DNA of 64,000 nt from Brienomyrus brachyistius (Eukaryota; Chordata; Actinopteri; Osteoglossiformes; Mormyridae), in the NCBI RefSeq assembly GCF_023856365.1, contig NW_026042434.1, positions 1-64,000 of the forward strand, given 5' to 3'. The translations under genes and the position numbers were made by a program. Below the pieces are notes generated by a model. It searched no databases. It saw only the letters and a program-made list of their open reading frames with translations, and had not been told where the DNA came from. Of this stretch, positions 56,366 to 64,000 are shown in pieces. Within the stretch, counting starts at the first letter, position 1. Every line of letters begins with the position of its first letter.

Positions 56366-57514
56366 AGGTCCCAGCCAGAAGAGTGCAGTACTACACTGTC
56401 CCCCACAGCCTGAATCAGCTGGATGTTATAGGATTAAGACACTTCCTGCATTAGGCCATTTACCCTCAGTGTATTTCCATACCCTGACAGGATGGATGAC
56501 AATACTATGGCCCTAATTTTCAATACACAGTTTTCACAGGAGTCTCACCCTCATCCACATTCTCTGCATTCCTTATCTCATGCTTCTTTGCCACCCGCAT
56601 CTCCTCTGCCTGCTTTGTCTCATTTTCCCACAATTGAAACACCGTCCAATTTGTCTCTGTTTTAGTTCTACCACATTAGTCCCTGAGCAACCAGTCTGAT
56701 CCCGTTCCTCTAATTTCAGATGCATCTGGCTTATCTGATTGGGACTGAAGCTGCTGTTACTAGGAAAACCACATTCGTCCCACTGGGGCAGGTCTGACAC
56801 CGCGTCCTTCCCATATGTCTCCCATAATTGTTGTACAGAATTTCAGCTGGAGTTCTTTCCCAGAAGCAAGTAATTTCACTTTAGCACCTGTTCAGTAAAA
56901 GTCAAGTAGGTCTTTAATGTTATTTTTAACTTTACACAGTTGAGTATAGTACAGTTACAAAAGAAACTGTTTCCCTCGGACCAAGGTGCTACTTAAATTA
57001 ACAGAAGACTAACACATACCAACCTAGCAACATACTGTATGGTGCATAATGAGCAAAAACTGTGCAAACATTGCAGGACAGTGCAAAAAGAGAGGACAAC
57101 TGACACCAACGAGCACAAACAGCACAGTAAACCCAGTACTGAGAAGGCGCAGTTTGGTTGTCCAATGAGGTAGCAATAAAAATAAATAAAAGTAACTGTA
57201 AACATGGCGACAATAAGATAAAAAATAGTAGTTAAATAATAAAGTGTGTTAATGAGTGTATGTGTGTGTGGTATCAGATTAGTCCCTGAGAGTTCAGTAG
57301 TCTGACGGCATGGGGGATAAAGCTGTTTGAGTCTGGCTGTGAAGGCCCGAATGCTCCGGGACCTATTTCCAGAAGGCAGGAGGGTGAAACGATAATGTGA
57401 GGGGTGGGTGGGGTCATCCACAATGGTGGTGGCTTTGCGGATGCAGTGTGTGGTGTGAATATCTGTGATGGAGGGGAGAGATATGTTAGGGTTATCTTCT
57501 TCTGAAGATGCGCT

Positions 57515-58320
57515 GGAAACAAACCAGTCTCTGAACACAGAACAACACAGACAGCTGTGATGACGTTTTACTTGCTGCAAGGTGTAGGGAATCCACTTGC
57601 AGAGTCTCCGCAGTTTCAGCAAAATGATGGTTTATTGAACAGCAAAAATAATACAATGTAATACAGTGTAGAGACACACCGGGTACTGAAAGGCAGCTCA
57701 GATACAAATTGAAGACAGTTCTTCACCCCCCTTTATACCCAAAAAGGCCCTCCCCACCAAGGTGTTGTGTGTAGGTGTTGTGAGTGAATTTACATATAAA
57801 GAGTGACCCCCTGGAGTGTGAGGATCCTGAGACAGGGACGGGACAGGACAGGGTGGAGACTTTTATGATCATTGTAATTCAATTCTTATCACCTTATCTT
57901 ATCCTTATCACCATAGTGGTGCCAACTGGAACCCCCATTCTCTCCCTGGCTTCCCCCATGATCATAAATTCCTAACATTGTCTGCATTCAAATGATCAAC
58001 CAAGAACCTTGGGACATTTTTACCACTTTTCCTTACAAAGGGAAGCCCGGTCCTGACCTCGAGGTGTCAGCCTCTCAGTCGAACTCAGCCAACTTCGAAA
58101 GAGTAACTCCCCTCGCAGTGTCTTTTATTGAGGTACACAAACAGGATATGCAACTGACATTGAACATTGTTTGTCACCATATATGGGGTGGAAATATTCA
58201 AGCGACAGTTCTTGAGACGTGTTATTGCTCAATTAAGATCAAGCTGCGGCAGGGTGTTGTTTCTAAGCGTCTAGCAAAATGATGATAAAAAAAGTACATA
58301 TTTCTCTAACACGATACTCC
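57515..58320. other. Insertion of unknown type inside the Rex1-like LINE
   Basis: About 800 bp separate two neighbouring parts of the LINE reading frame. On the minus strand the segment below 57978 begins TGTTAGGAATTTATGATCAT, an LTR-like start; a TTTATTGAACAGC near 57631 could be a complementary polyadenylation region. No coding motif was found. Confidence 0.35.
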
Positions 58321-58884
58321 CAATGATTTTCTCACCTGTCATCACTATCTGTTGTAGGGACTTGTGATCTGAGGCGACACAGTTCTCAAAGCAGACCGTG
58401 ATGCAGCTGCTCAGGGTGCTTTCAACAGTTCCCCAATAGAGTGTGAGAATGGGAGATGGGCTTTTCTGAGCTTCCGTGGAGAGTAGAGGTGCTGCTGTGC
58501 TTTCCTTACTATGGAGCTGATGTTGAAGGACCTGGTGAGATTCTCCGCCAGATGGACAACAAGGAATCTGGTACTCTCTACGATCTCCACAGATGAGCCA
58601 TCGATGTGCAGCAGAGAGTGGTCACTCTGTGTTTTGTGTTCTTCTAACGTCAACAACCATCTCTTTGGTCAACATTCAGAGACAGGTTGTTGGCTCTGCA
58701 GCAGTCCGATAGTCATCACACTTCCTCTTTGTATGCTGAGTCACCGTTTTTATTGATGAGACCCACAACAGTCTTGTCATCTGCCTGATGTTGATGATGG
58801 AATTCGAAATGTGCATTGCTGCTCAGTTGTGAGTCATCGGAGTTAACAGCAGTGGGCTGAGCATAAAGTCCTGGGTTCCTGCTA

Positions 58885-59015
58885 CAGCGTCTGAGCAGTT
58901 GCCTTCGTCGCCCATAGCTCCTGCGCAGCCCGAGCAGCCGCCTCCGCTGCCCCCTGCGGCCCCAGAGCCCGAGCAGCCGCCGCCTGCTTTGCCCGTAGCT
59001 CCTGAGCAGACGTGC
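58885..59015 (+). repeat. GC-rich Pro/Glu/Gln-coding minisatellite
   Basis: Repeats built on CCCGAGCAGCCGCC and CCTGAGCAG encode, on the plus strand, PAQPEQPPPLPP-, PEPEQPPPALP- and VAPEQT-like blocks until a TGA. It interrupts or abuts the end of the minus-strand LINE. Base composition is unlike its surroundings. Confidence 0.6.
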
Positions 59016-59059
59016 TGAGGCTGGGTTAGTTTCAACTGGTGACCTCATTACAGGCACAA

Positions 59060-61140
59060 GGACTGACCCCTGCCCCCCAACTGTGTATGAGTAGCATTTA
59101 TGCTGTTTCTTGAGTGTGAGCTAGTACATAAACCAGCTAGTGCTCACCATTGCAAAAATACTCTAGCTTTCTGTCATACACATTTTTTTATTTTCTTACA
59201 TTGTCCGTTTTTGTTCATAGTCTGTAATATTCTGAATAACGACAATGTAGAGGAAAAACAGATTAAATTCTCCTTGTTTGTAATTTCCCCATGTAATCCA
59301 CTGCCTTGTGGTAAGAGGTGCAAAAGTCAGACGCGTTGAATGATGAGGATACGATATTGAGTTTAGTTCTTGAGAGGATTTATTCATATGATATTTTAAC
59401 ACACAGTACTTTGAACTGGTTTGTTTGGCGCAAAAGGGCCGATATGCAGACACCATCACACATGGCAAATACGGTCAATGACTGTTTCACTTTGCACCTT
59501 CAGCCCTGAGCCGCGTAATCTCAGCACCTTTAATAACAACCATTGCTGCCTCCTACAGGTGGGAATACACTTAGACAATAGTAAATATCACTAAGGCAGG
59601 CAAGTACCTCTCGTTTCAAGTGTTGCAATACTATATAACATTATATTGTAAACAATAAATACGAATAAATAAAAACATTAAACAAATAAACATAATCAAT
59701 AATATTCATGAATAATTTTTTTGTGTTTGTGAAAACGGGTCTTTAATCGGGGAAACGGAGCGGGTAGAGCAGGACGGAACGCAGGCATTGACAAACTACA
59801 ATGACGGACAGGGCAAACAGGTAAGACCAGGACTTAAAATAGGTCATGACTAATCAAAGTAATCGGGCAAAGCAGGAGACGATCAGGGAAGCACACGTGG
59901 GTAATCAGGGGGCGTGGCACACACGAGGAGCGGACAAGCCGGGCATATATGTATATCTATATAAAACCTCATTAATGAGGGACAGGGAACAGAACGGACA
60001 GACAGAACTGGCACAGGGGAAGGAGCCAGGACAAGACTTGACATAAGACAGGAAAGGCAGAGAAACAGATCAGAAAGGGGGACACGGAGGGAACAGGCAG
60101 GACAAAAGGACCGGGAGTGAACGAAGGGAACATCGGGGAAAGAGGAGCAGAAGCCAGAGGGACGAGGGACAAAGAGAGGAGGGACAGAGACATTTTCTGC
60201 ACTTGAGTCTAATTTCAAGATAAATTGCACCTGGGTCTATTAAAACAAGGTGATGCTGCCTGACCTACCAACCAAGGCTGGGGAGGAAACGTAGGAATAC
60301 AAGGAAAGCAAGGAAGAAAAGCAGCCACCCTATCTCATGGTCACGGACACAAACATCAGGGAGTGTTATGAAGAAGACACCACACTTAGGACCATTGGTT
60401 TTACGCAGTGAATTACACCAGAGAGAGTTTTTACATTCTAGCTGTGTTATGTAACATTCCTCAGCCTTCAGCTTTTTTCCCCACACAATGCAGGACATGC
60501 AGGGGTGCCAAACAAAACAGTGGAGCTGCAGTGTAGCCAATTATTTCTTTCAGTAGTTTTAAGATGGTTTGTGAGGTTGTGTGTTAGAGATGGCGGTGAG
60601 CAACACTGAGGCATCTCAGGGAACCATGTTGCCCATATTAAAAAACATGCACGCATGCAACTCAGGCAATCCAGCATTTCTTATTTCAGTTACGTATGAC
60701 ACTGCATGTTGCGGTTTTACATGTTCACTACAAGTCAGTGGTTTTTTCCTTGTATGATTATGGCCACATTCACACCAAAAACACACTAGACATACTGTAC
60801 AAGGCACTCAAGGGAAAAATTCTCAGAACACAAAGTGAATGTATCAACCGAAGAAGGATTTTTCCTTTTCGGAATATTCATTTTTTTCCATGTGGAACCA
60901 CTGTCCATGATTCAATTGAGTGCATTCAAAGAATGATACATCAAAACTAATAGTGACAAAATATTCATTTAATATGCATTGTACATGAATGTAGGACTTA
61001 GATGTTGATGAATTTCTCATCAGTGAAGGGCATATACACTTAAGGGGTATTATGAAAAAAAAAGTTGAGAACCCAGAAGTAACTATCCGATTAAAGATGT
61101 AATCTGGTACATGTGCAGACCAGTGATGGATATGTAAATG
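59060..61140. other. No gene recognised; purine-rich stretch
   Basis: 59750-60200 is rich in GGACAGG, GGGAAAG and GAGGGAC words and resembles the reverse complement of some fish LTR-retrotransposon ends, with GGGGGCGTGGCACAC near 59908. No retroviral-type frame is present. The rest is unassigned. Confidence 0.3.
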
Positions 61141-61159
61141 ATTCAAATTGCAAGGAGTT

Positions 61160-61980
61160 GGCATGTTTAATCACCAGACACAGGATGCCTCGTAGTCACA
61201 TTAGACAGTGTTAACGGCACTTGACGGAGTTTGATAGGGTTGCATTGCGGGTTTACATGAAGCCAGGTGGTCATGTGCTGCAATTGCATGTGGGCCATGC
61301 GGATATCACAGTGGCCTGATATTGAAACCAATGGGCACGTGAGGCATCCACACACGTCGTGAAGTTTCTGGTCATCCAAGACAGACCACGCCAAGGAAGG
61401 ATCGTCGGATTGTGCTCCAAGCATCACAGATCCCCATGACACCTGCGCCTGATATATGGACACAGCTACTGGACTCTCTACAACACCCTATATCATCGTG
61501 TCGCGATGACTGGCATCAGCTGGACTACGGGTTCACCGTCCCATGCATAGGCTGCCGTTCACAATAGCACAGAAACGGTTGCGTTTGGAGTGGTGTAGTC
61601 ACTGGGAGGCATGGACTGATGGACTGATGACGACTGGCGTCCTACCATGTTCAGCGATACATCTCAGTTCTGCAGTACCACAGATGACCGTCATGTGCGT
61701 ATGGTGGCGCTGCAGGGAGAGGAGCAATCCTGCCAATGCTGTGGAGTGACACACCACACTCTGACGGCACAGTGGTACACCAGTGACATCCTAGTAGTAT
61801 CCGGGCCCAGGGGTGTGCTATACCCTACTGACATGGGACCAGCAGTGTGACCATACCGCCAACTCCGTGGTCCGTTTGATCTGATGATTATAATCATCGC
61901 GATACAGTCACATGCCCTTTCATCACATGCAGATTTCATTTTCACAACTTAGTCTGTTGCCCTTCACTTTTTTGCCACTG
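61160..61980 (+). pseudogene. Tc1-like transposase relic
   Basis: Order and spacing follow Tc1 transposases in broken frames on the plus strand: an RPRQGRIVGL-like linker (R-P-R-x-G-R) near 61383-61412, a RLPFTIAQKRLRLEWCSHW block at 61549-61604, and MFSDTSQFC (F-S-D-E-S-R-F family motif with its catalytic Asp) at 61647-61673 followed by HVRMV and GEEQ. Stops and frameshifts are frequent, and I found no intact terminal inverted repeats. Confidence 0.6.
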
Positions 61981-61984
61981 AGTT

Positions 61985-64000
61985 TGTGTTTTGACACTAA
62001 GTTGATGGGAATTGATTATTTAAGCGTCATCTAAAGAGCTTATATTAATTGGGTAAATTGCATAAGACTCACATGGTATTTTGAAAAGATTCCCATATGC
62101 GCTGATTAGCTGGGGTTGATCCAAGCAGCTGTGCACTTTTCTCCTGTAACATAAAAGTTTGCTTTTAGGACAGAAAACAAGGTTAAGACCATATTATGTA
62201 GTTTACATCTATCAAAATAAAACCAAAGTCACTGTTACCAAAAGAGTAACCATGTGTTATCAAATTTCCTAACATTTTGCTTCATCTTACTTTGGATGCC
62301 CATGGTTAGGAGAGAAGCAGAAATCTGCTCAATCATAAGAAAGACTTTTATTGCTACAGGGAGTGAGATCTTGTTGCAGGTGACAAGGCAGGATAGAGTG
62401 TGTTTAGAAAAATAATGAAGAGGGAATGTGAGTGTGAGCTATCGTGGCATCTGTGTATAACCCAATATGGCGGCATCCTTCTGAATGTAAATAACATAGC
62501 CGGCTTAATTAGCTTAATCAAGCGTAATTGAACTAAGGAAAATTTAGCAATATACTTTCCCTGCTTGGTGTGATAAATACAGCAGCAGCTGCTGGTGGAC
62601 GGGCTACAAACAGACATCAAGAAGAAATCCCACCTCACAGCCATTTACTGTACCAAACCCCTTAATGTAACTTGTAAAGATGTAGGTATTGGCGTATTCA
62701 CACATTCATTTGCAGTGTCCACTTCCTGTCCAGTAAATTTGGCAGGACGGAATTTGAATAACCTATAGGTCTGACTCATGTATGCGGCTGAAGGAGTAAA
62801 GATAGAATGGGTGAAGAATCCTGTTATACAGTCCTAGTAGACCGAGAACCACCTGATTGCTACTGTAGTTGGAATCAAGGGCTGAGCTGCATGGTGGCCT
62901 GGGGGACAATCATGAAAACACAGACCCACTGATATCCTCAAAACCCACAATCAAAAGGGGAGTCAGGCACGGTGGCCAACCACTTGGCCCGTTAAGCCAC
63001 ATGGTGGCCCGATGAGCAGGCAAACACACTATGGGCTAAGGGGTACAAGACAGAGGAGAGAATAGGATGGCCAGTGACATGTGAACAGGACAAGGCAGGG
63101 ATGGATTCTGACATAGGTACCATACTACTTTGTTTAAATATGCCCAAGTGCATAGAATGTTTTAGTGCAAGTCTTAGACAATGGTATCTCTGAATGACAC
63201 CGCAGTCTGACTCTTCCTGAAGGCCCTGAGAAGTTGTTTGTATGCACTTGCTGCCTTGACACTTGCTGATGTGCGTGTGCTCTGCTTGAGCAGTAAAGGG
63301 GAGATCACATGCAGAGATGATTTTCTGTAGCTTCTCAGTCCGAGTAAAAATAAAATCTTCTCGTTATATAGGAACCAAGTCTCTGGCTGGAAATTTCTAC
63401 AACAGAGCCATTTAGTCATTTATAGAAATATACAGAGCCAATGAAGGAACCAGATGTCACAGCACAGTAACACAGGTCACTGTCCGTGGAACTGAATGAA
63501 TAGGATAACCGGCCAATGTGTTTGTGTGCTTACACTGATTATATGTCAGGGGGGAAAATATTTATATCATTGTTGCGATGAACGTCATTCCAGCAAGTGG
63601 TTACGTCGTTCACGCAAGTGGTCATGCGGAACCAAAGTTTACTCACCTGTGTGCACCCGAGGGGAAGGCATTAACGGACGCACCTGCTCTTTATTTTGGA
63701 TAAAGTCGGCAAAACGCATTGGTAGCGCGACAAGCAAAGGGTCAAATCTACACCAAGTGCTTCTGGAACTGTGCTGCGATTGTGTACTGAAAAGTAGACT
63801 CTGAACGGACAGCCGGTAAGACCATGAACCATGCGTGTTGGACTTTGTTGCAAATGTTATTTGTAGCAAGCACTACCTGTTGCGAGTGGGGTTTATTTCT
63901 TAATGGGGTGCGCTAATGAGGCATTGAGGCGCTGGTGCTGGCTTGTAACATTATATGAGTTGTGGTATTTGACTGTATTAGGAATAAATGGTGTGCTGTA
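61985..64000. other. No gene recognised
   Basis: Only short frames without motifs. AATAAATGG near 63981 is a polyadenylation-type signal at the window edge without a recognised transcript. Confidence 0.3.

Larger units (their letters stand above)
56903..59040 (-). mobile_element. Rex1-like LINE relic, minus strand, split by an insertion
   Basis: From high to low coordinates the pieces follow ORF2 order. At about 58795-58716 comes ADDKTVVGLINKNGDSAYKEEV-type sequence (catalytic ADD). At 58656-58370 come LLHIDGSSVEIVESTRFLVV, VRKAQQHLYSPRKLRKAH and a VASDHKSLQQIV block. At 57500-57290 come SLPSITDIHTTHCIRKATTI and LLPSGNRSRSIRAFTARLKQ. At 57000-56903 comes the 3' end with GAAACTGTTTCCCTCGGACC. 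The stretch 57515-58320 between the last two coding pieces does not belong to the LINE. Confidence 0.6.

Noticed and set aside
59750..60200. Purine-rich coding frame of 115 codons on the minus strand
   Set aside because: Composition-driven Leu/Ser/Pro frame in low-complexity DNA with overlapping alternatives.

Overview
The window is repeat-rich vertebrate DNA, most likely from a ray-finned fish outside the spiny-rayed groups. The basis is the repeat set (Rex1-, L2- and CR1-type LINEs with fish-type 3' tails, a Tol2-like hAT MITE end, a Tc1 relic, a piggyBac, a tRNA-derived SINE) and two split genes with fish-like products. Species was not determined. No bacterial gene organisation is present.

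Left flank (1-10290). A minus-strand gene with a cystatin-type secreted product resembling chemerin (rarres2-like) has three clear coding exons at 4343-2858; exon 1 is one base short of an open frame. Around it lie LINE debris: a Rex1-like LINE split by a CR1-like fragment (4690-5725), and an internally deleted LINE that joins an ORF1 with zinc-knuckle, coiled-coil and esterase features directly to a 3' UTR (8040-9712). The 3' half of a tRNA-Leu-like sequence sits at 10180-10235. A possible decayed Ig V-type exon lies at the extreme left edge.

Centre (10291-49588). A 39-kb tandem array is made of two modules. Module S is 970 bp when complete and usually carries two tRNA-like copies 145 bp apart, separated by an AT-rich spacer. 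Module L is 1775 bp and sits in S between two ATTGATG copies. There are 41 complete tRNA-like copies and one stub. They resemble tRNA-Asp in the body but have TTC at the anticodon position. The Pol III A and B boxes are intact, while the acceptor, anticodon and T stems are mispaired. The left and middle array is mostly S-L or S-S-L; the right end is S-only. Copies are nearly identical apart from shared deletions that define sub-lineages. One L copy is interrupted by a TTAA-flanked composite of two inverted piggyBac relics with an L2 fragment between them (33205-36970).

Right flank (49589-64000). The array stops at a CCCTAACCCTAA dodecamer, 190-200 bp before the transmembrane exon of an inhibitory-type immunoglobulin-superfamily receptor. 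Three 3' exons with matching splice phases and ITIM-like tyrosine motifs are visible; no Ig-domain exon is seen on that strand in the window. The rest is LINE, SINE, MITE and Tc1 remnants and unassigned sequence.

The repeated short ORFs in the array are judged not to be genes. The most interesting object is the tRNA-like satellite: the second tRNA-like copy of each doublet has no T4 terminator for about 550 nt when followed by another S module, so a long SINE-like Pol III transcript is possible. All calls were made by eye from the sequence; no search or folding program was run.
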